A DNA stretch of 5,620 nt from contig JAEWJV010000322.1 in the NCBI GenBank assembly GCA_023386395.1, forward strand, positions 1 to 5,620, given 5' to 3'. Each line of letters begins with the position of its first letter. Within the stretch, counting starts at the first letter, position 1. The notes under the pieces are model-generated. The model saw only the letters and a list, made by a program, of their open reading frames with translations, searched no databases and had not been told where the DNA came from. The position numbers were made by a program, and so were the translations under genes. The DNA is from Bacteroidota bacterium (GTDB taxonomy: Bacteria; Bacteroidota; Bacteroidia; Chitinophagales; Chitinophagaceae). Of this stretch, positions 1 to 5,620 are shown in pieces.

Positions 1-826
1 AACCTATTATGATGTATATGAAAAGCAGGTTTTTTTTGATGCATTTTCTTCGCCCGATTTAGTGCATTGGACAAAGCATGAACGCATATTTGATACCGCA
101 GCCATAAAATGGGCAAAGCGTGCCATGTGGGCGCCGGCTATCGTTGAAAAAAACAATAAATATTATTTCTTTTTTGGGGCCAACGATATTCAGAGCGATA
201 AGGAATATGGCGGCATTGGCGTTGCAGTTGCCGATAAATCGGAAGGCCCTTATAAAGATTATCTGGGCAAGCCATTGATTGATAAATTTTATAACGGTGC
301 GCAGCCGATTGATCAATATGTATTTAAAGATAAAGATGGCACTTATTACATTATTTATGGCGGATGGAGGCATTGCAATATTGCCCGCTTAAAAGATGAT
401 TTCACCGGCATTGTTCCTATGCAGGATGGCACTTTATTTAAAGAGATAACACCGGATAAATATGTGGAAGGCCCCTGCATGTTTATAAAAAACAATAAGT
501 ATTATTTTATGTGGAGCGAAGGCGGCTGGACAGGGCCTGATTATTCCGTTGCTTATGCAATAGCAGATTCGCCTTTTGGCCCTTTTAAAAGGGCGGGCAA
601 GATATTACAACAAGACAGTGCTGTTGCCACAGGCGCTGGCCATCATTCTGTAATACATAATGAAGCAACAGATAAATGGTATATTATTTATCACCGCAGG
701 CCATTGGGTGAAACAGCAGCCAACCATCGTGCCACCTGTATTGAAGAAATGTTTTTTGATGAGAATGGCATGATAAAACCGGTGAAGCTAACCTTTACCG
801 GCGTTGCGCCACAGCCGCTGCAATAA
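1..826 (+). CDS. Glycoside hydrolase family 43 protein, 5'-truncated by the window edge
   Basis: This is the 3' part of a five-bladed beta-propeller glycosidase of family GH43, whose members usually cleave arabinose or xylose from plant polysaccharides. The frame is open from base 2, giving 274 visible residues; the GTG at 62 is an internal valine. The fragment opens with FDAFSSPDLVHW, followed by WAPA (43-46), both typical of GH43. D104 in PIDQYVFKDKDG fits the aspartate that tunes the catalytic acid. E156 in YVEGPCMF fits the catalytic acid, and GAGHHSV (H214) matches the conserved histidine region. The catalytic-base aspartate and any signal peptide would lie upstream, outside the window. 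The single-domain ending at VAPQPLQ, with no extra binding module, implies a protein of ordinary GH43 size. Substrate specificity (arabinanase, arabinofuranosidase or xylosidase) cannot be decided. The TIR gene follows 47 bp downstream on the same strand. Confidence 0.9.
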   Translation, partial: TYYDVYEKQVFFDAFSSPDLVHWTKHERIFDTAAIKWAKRAMWAPAIVEKNNKYYFFFGANDIQSDKEYGGIGVAVADKSEGPYKDYLGKPLIDKFYNGAQPIDQYVFKDKDGTYYIIYGGWRHCNIARLKDDFTGIVPMQDGTLFKEITPDKYVEGPCMFIKNNKYYFMWSEGGWTGPDYSVAYAIADSPFGPFKRAGKILQQDSAVATGAGHHSVIHNEATDKWYIIYHRRPLGETAANHRATCIEEMFFDENGMIKPVKLTFTGVAPQPLQ

Positions 827-855
827 TTATTTCAGCATGCTTTTATGAATTAAAA

Positions 856-863
856 TAAATTTG
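856..863 (+). promoter_or_regulatory. Candidate Bacteroidota -7 promoter element for the TIR gene
   Basis: TAAATTTG is an exact match to the Bacteroidota -7 consensus TAnnTTTG and lies in the 47-bp gap before the TIR gene. No convincing TTG or TTTG is seen 17-23 bp upstream; the nearest is TTTC at 830-833. If it is used, transcription would begin around 868-872. The message would then be almost leaderless for the ATG at 874, or carry a leader of about a dozen bases for the ATG at 883. The call rests on the -7 match and position only. Confidence 0.4.
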
Positions 864-873
864 TAAAAGCACT

Positions 874-1923
874 ATGCAGCTTATGAAATACAAAAAAATT
901 TTCTTCAGCTATTCAAGAACCGATACTGCTTTTGCCATAAAGCTTGCACTGGATTTAAAGAAAGATGGTTACGATGTGTGGATTGACCAGGAAGATATTC
1001 GTGCCGGCAGCGAATGGGATATGCAGATTGAGCAGGCATTAAGCACCTGTGATTGCCTGGGATATATTCAGTCTGAAAAATCAGCCGCTTCGCAAAACGT
1101 GTTGGATGAAGTTTATTATGTACTGGAAGAAAATAAACCCGTTATACCGGTGCTTATCAGCGAAAGCAAAGCACCATTCAGGATAAAGAGATTGCAGTAT
1201 ATTAATTTCATCAATAATTATGAAACAGGTTTGCAAAACCTGAAAGATAATTTAAGCGGCGCTCTCCCTGAAGTAAGCAATGAAAATTTTAAGAAGGACA
1301 ATTCAGCATACAAAAACCGTTCAAAATATGTAATTGGTTTCCTGGTTTTAGTGGCTGCCGCAGCAGGCCTTTTCTATTTTTTGCGCACTGGCACAACTGC
1401 ACCTGAAACAATTATAAATAAGGAAGATATAAGTAATAAAGACAGCCTGATTTCAAAAGAAAATTTTACAGGTAACTGGATATTGACAGGAACGCAACCT
1501 GATATGAGCGAAAGAAAAGGCTACCTGAAAATAGAAGATGGTGACGATGGGAAACTGAATATTAAAACCAGCGTGCAATTCTATTACCCCAAGGCAAATG
1601 ATACCGCCTATCATAATGTGTTCAATGCCTTTGCCGAATGTAAAAACTGTGTGTTTAAAAATGAAATAGCGTTAACCGATAAGCAGGTTGATGTTGGTTC
1701 GCAGCGCTATATAATTTTAAAAGAAGATGAACCAGGCAAAGGAAAGGCCGGCGATACTGTATTGAATGCGGGCTTGAACACTGCCGTAAAAGCATCGGTT
1801 ATGTTACATTTAAGTAAAAACAACGTGTTGCTCACCATCAGTAAGAAAGATACATCAGCAGCATCTTATGGCATTATTATTCCGCCGTTTGAGTATGCAT
1901 TTGTTTTTAAGAAAGATGAGTAA
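874..1923 (+). CDS. Membrane-anchored TIR-domain protein with an extracytoplasmic beta-rich domain
   Basis: The protein has 349 residues in three parts. Residues 5-130 are a TIR domain: KKIFFSYSRTD (box 1, 7-17), the BB-loop region WIDQEDIRAGSEW (36-48), then S-Q-N-V-L-D-E with E79 at the position of the catalytic glutamate of TIR NADases, and strand PVIPVLI (89-95). Residues 150-171 form one hydrophobic helix preceded by K/R residues, which predicts a cytoplasmic TIR and an outside C-terminus. Residues 198-349 are beta-rich and unrecognised, starting FTGNW as lipocalin-like domains do and holding a CxxC (C256, C259). TIR domains either cleave NAD+ or act as scaffolds; the retained glutamate favours catalysis but does not prove it. 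An in-frame ATG at 883 (MKYKKIFFSYS) is an equally good start. Two TAA stops are in tandem. No ThsA, cyclase or other known TIR-system partner adjoins it. The TIR call is firm; the role is unknown. Confidence 0.9.
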   Translation: MQLMKYKKIFFSYSRTDTAFAIKLALDLKKDGYDVWIDQEDIRAGSEWDMQIEQALSTCDCLGYIQSEKSAASQNVLDEVYYVLEENKPVIPVLISESKAPFRIKRLQYINFINNYETGLQNLKDNLSGALPEVSNENFKKDNSAYKNRSKYVIGFLVLVAAAAGLFYFLRTGTTAPETIINKEDISNKDSLISKENFTGNWILTGTQPDMSERKGYLKIEDGDDGKLNIKTSVQFYYPKANDTAYHNVFNAFAECKNCVFKNEIALTDKQVDVGSQRYIILKEDEPGKGKAGDTVLNAGLNTAVKASVMLHLSKNNVLLTISKKDTSAASYGIIIPPFEYAFVFKKDE

Positions 1924-1993
1924 TAATATATGTCAGCAGTTAATATTCACGTAATATAAATATGCTTATTTAGCATTTGTAAAATTGAATGCC

Positions 1994-2827
1994 ATGCAAA
2001 ACAGGAGAACGTTCTTAAAACAGGGGATCAGGGCTATTGTTATGATTGGTGCAGGCAATGCATTGCAATCATTCGCCGCATTATCATTCAGGCTTCCCGC
2101 CAAAGAAGATGTATTGCTTCGTTTTGCCACTGTTTCTGATGGGCATTACGGCCAGCCTTCCACGGAATATGAGATCCTGCATAGCCAAATGGTTAACTGG
2201 CTGAATACTGAGCAAAAATCGAGGGGCCTGGATTTCACATTTGTGAATGGCGATTTATTTCATAATGATACTTCCATGATGCCGTTGGTAAAACAGCAAT
2301 GGGATAAATTACAAATGCCCTACCATGTATCGCACGGTAATCATGATATGATAGATGAAGAATTGTGGCGTCAAATGTTTACAACAAAATGGCATTACAG
2401 TTTCGAAGGAAAGGACACTGCTTTTATTGTATTAAACAGTGCAGATGATAAAGGCAGATACATTTGCCCCGATCTTGAATTTACGAAAGAGCAATTGGAT
2501 AAATACGCTGATAAAAAGCACTTGTTTGTATTCATGCATATAACGCCTTTTAGCTGGACGGGCGCTGGTCTCCCATGTCCTGAACTGGTAACAATGTTCA
2601 ATAAACAATCAAACCTGAAAGCTGTATTTCACGGCCATGATCATGACGAAGATGGTATGAAAGAAAATGAAGGCAAACATTATTTCTTTGACTCGCATGT
2701 AGCCGGTAACTGGGGCACAAAATATTATGGCTACCGGGTAGTTGAAGTATTAAAGAATGGCAATGTGCTTACATACCAGATGAACCCATCAAATCAACAG
2801 CAGGTAAATAATAATACCGTTGCCTGA
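1994..2827 (+). CDS. Tat-exported calcineurin-like metallophosphoesterase
   Basis: A 277-residue enzyme of the calcineurin-like superfamily, which uses two metal ions to hydrolyse phosphomono- or phosphodiesters. All five metal-site motifs are present in order: SDGH (D49, H51), NGD (D87), GNHD (115-118), MHITPF (H182) and GHDH (214-217). The active site is therefore probably intact. The N-terminus carries a twin-arginine signal, NRRTFLK (3-9), followed by a hydrophobic stretch ending near SFA, so the enzyme should be exported folded to the periplasm. The ATG at 1994 is preferred because it places the RR pair at residues 4-5; an in-frame TTG at 1985 would add only three residues. The substrate cannot be read from the sequence; cyclic-nucleotide, nucleotide, sugar-phosphate or phospholipid targets are all known in the superfamily. 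It lies 70 bp after the TIR gene and runs into the opposing gene with a 5-bp gap. Confidence 0.9.
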   Translation: MQNRRTFLKQGIRAIVMIGAGNALQSFAALSFRLPAKEDVLLRFATVSDGHYGQPSTEYEILHSQMVNWLNTEQKSRGLDFTFVNGDLFHNDTSMMPLVKQQWDKLQMPYHVSHGNHDMIDEELWRQMFTTKWHYSFEGKDTAFIVLNSADDKGRYICPDLEFTKEQLDKYADKKHLFVFMHITPFSWTGAGLPCPELVTMFNKQSNLKAVFHGHDHDEDGMKENEGKHYFFDSHVAGNWGTKYYGYRVVEVLKNGNVLTYQMNPSNQQQVNNNTVA

Positions 2828-2832
2828 TTGGT

Positions 2833-3531
2833 TTAAGGCAGCCTTGTCCAGGTTTCATGCACAGGATCACCTTTTGAACTTTTACCACCATGATCCCATT
2901 CATCATCATTAACTGAGCCGTTAAAGCTTAAACTCATCCCCACCCTGGTACTATCTCTTGGAAAGAATTCAATGTTCTCTGTATAAATACCGTTTTGAAA
3001 ACTGTAATTGCCACCGCCTGTCCCAAAAAAATCACCCGTTGCCGTATTGATAGCAGCCCATTGAAACCTTGTTCCTGAAAGTATTTTAATAGTTTTTCTT
3101 TCGCCCGGCGTCATCTTATTCATTACTCCATTTTGTTCACGGCCTGTTATCACCCACAACCCTGCAAGCGGCCCTTTATTATCATCTATCCGTTCCCATT
3201 CTTTATGGTCATTAATAATATTACTGGTAAGTACATTATTATTTATAGCTGCATTAAAATGTATTTTCTTTCCAACCTGTGTTTTATCCAATGAATTAAA
3301 TTCAATAACAGCGCTCACATTATTATCCTGTTTGCTATAACGGCCGCCCCATGTTTGTATAAACTTTTTATTGGGAATATCAAATGTGGTAACGGTAAAA
3401 TAAGAGGGCTCAAATATTAAAGCCGTTTCAACGGTTCCAGCTTTATATTGCCAGGCGCCGGTAATATTTTTTTGTGCAATAACTACAACCGGGCAAATCA
3501 TAAGTAAAATAACAGGCAAAATGTTTTTCAT
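2833..3531 (-). CDS. Secreted protein with two tandem GxW (lipocalin-like) domains, function unknown
   Basis: A 232-residue protein with a signal peptide (MKNILPVILL..., hydrophobic to A19, likely cleavage at IA-Q), so it should be periplasmic or secreted. The mature part is two copies of one domain. Copy 1 (about 25-116) begins GAW and ends EWERID; copy 2 (about 122-231) begins GLW and ends ETWTRL. Residues 45-93 and 156-204 align with no gap at 17 identities in 49, sharing GG-x-Y-S, I-E-F, D-x-T-x-V-G and F-N. The G-x-W opening and beta-rich pattern resemble small Bacteroidota lipocalin-like domains of unknown function (DUF4488-like is a guess from memory). No catalytic motif is seen, so ligand binding is the simplest inference. 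It faces the phosphoesterase gene tail to tail and the PorT-like gene head to head. A minus-strand TAATTTTA at 3560-3553, one base off TAnnTTTG, could be its -7 element. Confidence 0.75.
   Translation of the reverse strand: MKNILPVILLMICPVVVIAQKNITGAWQYKAGTVETALIFEPSYFTVTTFDIPNKKFIQTWGGRYSKQDNNVSAVIEFNSLDKTQVGKKIHFNAAINNNVLTSNIINDHKEWERIDDNKGPLAGLWVITGREQNGVMNKMTPGERKTIKILSGTRFQWAAINTATGDFFGTGGGNYSFQNGIYTENIEFFPRDSTRVGMSLSFNGSVNDDEWDHGGKSSKGDPVHETWTRLP
2839..3459 (-). repeat. Protein-level tandem duplication inside the secreted GxW protein
   Basis: Bases 3184-3459 encode domain copy 1 and 2839-3168 encode copy 2. The best-conserved cores are 3253-3399 and 2920-3066, which align gap-free over 49 codons with 17 identical residues. 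Copy 2 has about 12 extra residues between its GxW and the core. The two copies are no longer similar as DNA, so the duplication is old. Confidence 0.75.
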
Positions 3532-3768
3532 ACAGCATGGTTTATTGAATAATAAAATTAGTAATTGTTGTTATAAGTACTCCGGCTAATAACGCTGCAT
3601 GCAATGCTAATTTTTAACTGTAATTAACAGCCTATTTCATTTATAACTTTCATCGTGGAAATTATCACCCAAATAAATACAACGATATGCTAAGAAATAA
3701 AATGAATTGCTTGTAAAAGTTTCAATTGGCATGCAATTAGTAAAACATCCTTTCCTAAAAAATATGTT
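3532..3768. promoter_or_regulatory. Divergent intergenic spacer between the GxW protein and PorT-like genes
   Basis: These 237 bp separate two divergently transcribed exported-protein genes and must hold both promoters. Near-consensus -7 elements are TAATTTTA on the minus strand (3560-3553, for the GxW gene) and TAACTTTC on the plus strand (3644-3651, which would leave a leader of about 110 bases for the PorT-like gene). Neither has a clear -33 partner. Possible operator material is a TTAAC direct repeat (3614-3618 and 3624-3628, ten bases apart) and the nonamer GCATGCAAT, present at 3597-3605 and 3729-3737. No small gene or RNA is evident. Confidence 0.4.
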
Positions 3769-4500
3769 ATGATCAAGAAAGTAATGAAATTGGGAGTATT
3801 AACAAGTCTTGCTGCATTTTCTTTTATTGGATTAAAAGCGCAGACCACAACACCAACCAATAATGGCGGAGTGTACATAAGAGGCGGTTTCAACCTGTCA
3901 AATATTTCCACGAGTAATGATGGGTCTGTAAATAATTCAAAAGCTTTAAGCACCTTTCATGCGGGTGTAATTGCAGACCTGCCGGTAGCACCGATATTAT
4001 CTGTGCAAACCGGGTTATTATTAAACGGGCAAGGGTCTAAAGCAAACTGGTATTTGAATGATGATAATAAATCAGACAACTACGTTAAAACCAAATTCAA
4101 CCCGCTTTATTTACAGTTGCCGGTAAATGCCGTGGTAAAGCTGCCTGTATCTGAATCAACCAAATTCATCGTTGGCGCAGGTCCTTATATTCAAATGGGC
4201 ATAGGCGGTAAATCAAAAATTGAAAGCTCATTTGCCGGTGTTAAATCTTCATCTTCTGAAGACATTAAGTTTAATAATGATGACCCCACAACAGGCGACC
4301 AGGAAGGTGCAAGGTATGACCGGTTGAAAAGATTTGATGCAGGTATAAATGCACTGGCCGGTTTTGAAATCGACAGGTTTATGATAACTGCGAATTATGG
4401 CTTAGGCTTAACCAAGATCAATTCCACACAAACTGATAACAACAACAATGATAAAAATAAATTCAGAACATTCAGTGTTGGTGTAGGCTTCAGGTTGTAA
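3769..4500 (+). CDS. PorT-family outer-membrane beta-barrel protein
   Basis: A 243-residue protein with a Sec signal peptide (MIKKVMKLGVLTS..., likely cleaved at LKA-Q, residues 24-25). A small outer-membrane barrel of the PorT / OMP_b-brl_2 type follows. Family features are the first strand GVYIRGGFNLSNI (34-46), alternating amphipathic strands such as ILSVQTGLLLNG and FIVGAGPYIQMGIG, turn-and-loop regions rich in N, D, S and K, and the closing strand FRTFSVGVGFRL. Length fits an 8-stranded barrel. PorT itself supports type IX secretion, but this superfamily is large and most members have no known role, so the symbol porT is not assigned. The ATG at 3769 is chosen because it gives basic residues before the hydrophobic core; an ATG at 3784 would also leave a usable signal. 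No Shine-Dalgarno sequence is seen. A strong terminator follows, suggesting a single-gene transcript. Confidence 0.85.
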   Translation: MIKKVMKLGVLTSLAAFSFIGLKAQTTTPTNNGGVYIRGGFNLSNISTSNDGSVNNSKALSTFHAGVIADLPVAPILSVQTGLLLNGQGSKANWYLNDDNKSDNYVKTKFNPLYLQLPVNAVVKLPVSESTKFIVGAGPYIQMGIGGKSKIESSFAGVKSSSSEDIKFNNDDPTTGDQEGARYDRLKRFDAGINALAGFEIDRFMITANYGLGLTKINSTQTDNNNNDKNKFRTFSVGVGFRL

Positions 4501-4530
4501 TAAAAATGAATTATAGCAATTTTTAGCAGG

Positions 4531-4559
4531 ATGCCTGGTTTAACCACCAGGCATTTTTT
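4531..4559 (+). terminator. Rho-independent terminator after the PorT-like gene
   Basis: A perfect 9-bp stem, ATGCCTGGT (4531-4539) and ACCAGGCAT (4546-4554), encloses the 6-base loop TTAACC and runs straight into six T residues (4554-4559). It lies 31 bp after the stop codon. The T-run is only on the downstream side, so it acts on the plus strand. It separates the barrel gene from the permease gene. Confidence 0.9.
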
Positions 4560-4566
4560 ATGATTA

Positions 4567-4594
4567 TTTGGTTAAGCATTTGCATGTATATTTA
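4567..4594 (+). promoter_or_regulatory. Possible promoter for the AI-2E family permease
   Basis: TTTG (4567-4570) and TATATTTA (4587-4594; one mismatch to TAnnTTTG) are 16 bp apart, just under the 17-23 bp reported for Bacteroidota promoters. They lie between the terminator and the ATG at 4609, where a new promoter is expected. The predicted leader would be very short. This is a weak pattern match in AT-rich DNA. Confidence 0.25.
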
Positions 4595-4608
4595 ACTAAA
4601 CAACTTCT

Positions 4609-5620
4609 ATGCAATCATTTCCATTAACTGTAAGGCGATCTATTGAACTGGTGGGGCTTGTGGTATTTGGTATGGTGATAGTGTATGGCCAGCAAATAAT
4701 AATGCCGCTGCTCATGGCATTTTTTATGAGCATAGTGTTATTACCTGTTTACCGTTTTTTGGTACGCAAAAAATTCCCCCGTGTGTTAGCTATTTTTCTT
4801 GCATTGCTGCTGATGATTATAATAATAGCGGGCATTATGTTTTTTATAATGATGCAAACAAAACCCGTTATAAGCGACTTTGCCACCGTTAAGCAAAACA
4901 TCCTCAACCATATTAATGAGCTTAGTGCATGGTTTAGCGAAAAAACAAACATTTCAACAGCGCAGCAATCACAGTTTGCAAATGAACAAAGTAAAAAGAT
5001 ATTGGATTCGGCAGGTCAGTATCTTGGCGGCGCAGCCGGTTCCATTGGTTCCGTACTTATATTTTTTGGCCTGCTGCCAATCTATACTTTTCTCATGCTG
5101 CTGTATAAAGATATACTGAAGCAGTTTGTTTATTTATGGTTTCCTCAGCAGCAGCACTCAAAAATAAAAGACGCACTTACCGAAACCGAATCTATTATTA
5201 AAAGTTATATCGTAGGGTTGCTGATACAAATAACCTACATTACTATTTTACTGGGTGGTGGCTTGCTAATATTAGGCATTCCACATGCTTTATTGATTGG
5301 AGTAATATTCGCCGTCCTTAATTTAATCCCTTATATAGGCGCCCTATTTGGCAATATACTCGGCGTATTGCTCACCTTAAGTTCTTCACCCCATTTAAGC
5401 GACGTAATAACAGTGCTTATAACCATAGCCATTGTTCAGTTTCTTGACAACAATATCCTTATGCCACGCATAGTAGGCGGTAAAGTAAGGGTTAACGCAT
5501 TGGCAAGCCTTGCCGGTGTTTTTGTTGGCGGCGCTTTAGCCGGCATTCCGGGCATGTTTCTTTCGCTACCTTTATTGGCCGTAACAAAAGTAATATTCGA
5601 CCGCACGGAACAGTTTAAAC
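4609..5620 (+). CDS. AI-2E (UPF0118) family membrane transporter, 3'-truncated by the window edge
   Basis: The frame is open from ATG 4609 to the window end, giving 337 residues. The UPF0118 layout is clear: two N-terminal helices (about 11-51), a third (59-82), a hydrophilic segment (83-141), a helix at 144-166, a cytosolic stretch, and four or five C-terminal hydrophobic segments (200-224, 226-257, 266-284, 295-330). Family signatures are NLIPYIGALFG (238-248), QFLDNNILMPRIVGGK (277-292) and the glycine-rich GVFVGGALAGIPGMFLSLPL (302-321). Members are inner-membrane proteins. E. coli TqsA is linked to autoinducer-2 export, and others are reported as Na+(Li+)/H+ antiporters, so the substrate here is unknown. 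Usual length is about 350-380 residues, so only a short polar tail is missing. The start is chosen because it is the first ATG after the terminator and gives QSFPLTVRRSIEL, a typical polar lead-in to helix 1. Confidence 0.93.
   Translation, partial: MQSFPLTVRRSIELVGLVVFGMVIVYGQQIIMPLLMAFFMSIVLLPVYRFLVRKKFPRVLAIFLALLLMIIIIAGIMFFIMMQTKPVISDFATVKQNILNHINELSAWFSEKTNISTAQQSQFANEQSKKILDSAGQYLGGAAGSIGSVLIFFGLLPIYTFLMLLYKDILKQFVYLWFPQQQHSKIKDALTETESIIKSYIVGLLIQITYITILLGGGLLILGIPHALLIGVIFAVLNLIPYIGALFGNILGVLLTLSSSPHLSDVITVLITIAIVQFLDNNILMPRIVGGKVRVNALASLAGVFVGGALAGIPGMFLSLPLLAVTKVIFDRTEQFK

Noticed and set aside
59..373. Minus-strand open frames opposite the GH43 (59-373), phosphoesterase (2395-2601), PorT-like (3690-3953) and permease (4749-4952) genes
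   Set aside because: They lie mostly or wholly antisense to well-supported coding sequence and show no domain or start context of their own.
62..826. A GH43 gene starting at GTG 62
   Set aside because: The frame continues without a stop to base 2 and the upstream codons encode typical GH43 sequence, so this valine codon is internal.
874..1923. Assignment of the TIR gene to Thoeris, CBASS or a TIR-pAgo system
   Set aside because: No ThsA-like SIR2/SLOG gene, cyclase, Argonaute or nuclease is in the window, and the membrane layout differs from those TIR proteins.
1962..1976. ATGCT / AGCAT inverted repeat between the TIR and phosphoesterase genes as a terminator
   Set aside because: The stem is only 5 bp, AT-rich and not followed by a T-run.
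1971..1979. TAGCATTTG before the phosphoesterase gene as a -7 element
   Set aside because: It has three bases instead of two between TA and TTTG and no upstream partner, so it is not listed as a promoter.
1985..1993. TTG at 1985 as the phosphoesterase start
   Set aside because: It adds only three residues before a normal ATG (1994) that places the twin-arginine motif correctly.
3493..3495. Cys13 of the secreted GxW protein as a lipoprotein anchor
   Set aside because: The preceding residues are L-M-I, with no G, A or S just before the cysteine, and the hydrophobic region continues past it. An ordinary signal peptide ending at I-A-Q fits better.
4880..5119. Plus-strand open frame of 79 codons overlapping the permease gene
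   Set aside because: It is out of frame inside the AI-2E family gene, whose own frame has clear family motifs throughout.
4609..5620. A quorum-sensing role for the AI-2E family permease
   Set aside because: The family name comes from one E. coli member; many relatives have other or unknown substrates, and no autoinducer gene is nearby.

Overview
The window looks like a piece of a Bacteroidota chromosome, most likely from the Chitinophagaceae or a close relative. This is inferred from several signs: AT-rich DNA, no clear Shine-Dalgarno sequences, an exact TAnnTTTG-type -7 promoter element, a PorT-like outer-membrane barrel, exported proteins whose signal peptides end in A-Q, and a GH43 glycosidase. 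No rRNA, tRNA, CRISPR array, insertion sequence or phage gene is visible, so the species cannot be fixed.

Layout. At 1-826 (+) lies the 3' part of a glycoside hydrolase family 43 gene, whose start is outside the window. At 874-1923 (+) is a membrane-anchored TIR protein: cytoplasmic TIR domain, one transmembrane helix, and a beta-rich extracytoplasmic domain of unknown function. At 1994-2827 (+) is a calcineurin-like metallophosphoesterase with a twin-arginine signal. Tail to tail with it, only 5 bp away, is 2833-3531 (-), a secreted protein made of two diverged copies of one GxW (lipocalin-like) domain. A 237-bp divergent spacer follows, then 3769-4500 (+), a PorT-family outer-membrane beta-barrel closed by a strong intrinsic terminator at 4531-4559. 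From 4609 to the window end (+) runs an AI-2E (UPF0118) family membrane permease that lacks only its extreme C-terminus.

How the genes might work together. Five of the six products act in or across the cell envelope, and the sixth (GH43) probably does too, but no pathway clearly joins them. The GH43, TIR and phosphoesterase genes share a strand with gaps of 47 and 70 bp. They could be partly co-transcribed, although the TIR gene appears to have its own promoter. The permease is separated from the barrel gene by a terminator.

The most unusual item is the TIR protein. It keeps the glutamate expected of a TIR NADase and couples it through one membrane helix to an outside domain, which is the layout of a receptor. 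None of the known companion genes of TIR defence systems (ThsA-like SIR2/SLOG proteins, CBASS cyclases, pAgo) are present. A defence or signalling role is therefore only a hypothesis.
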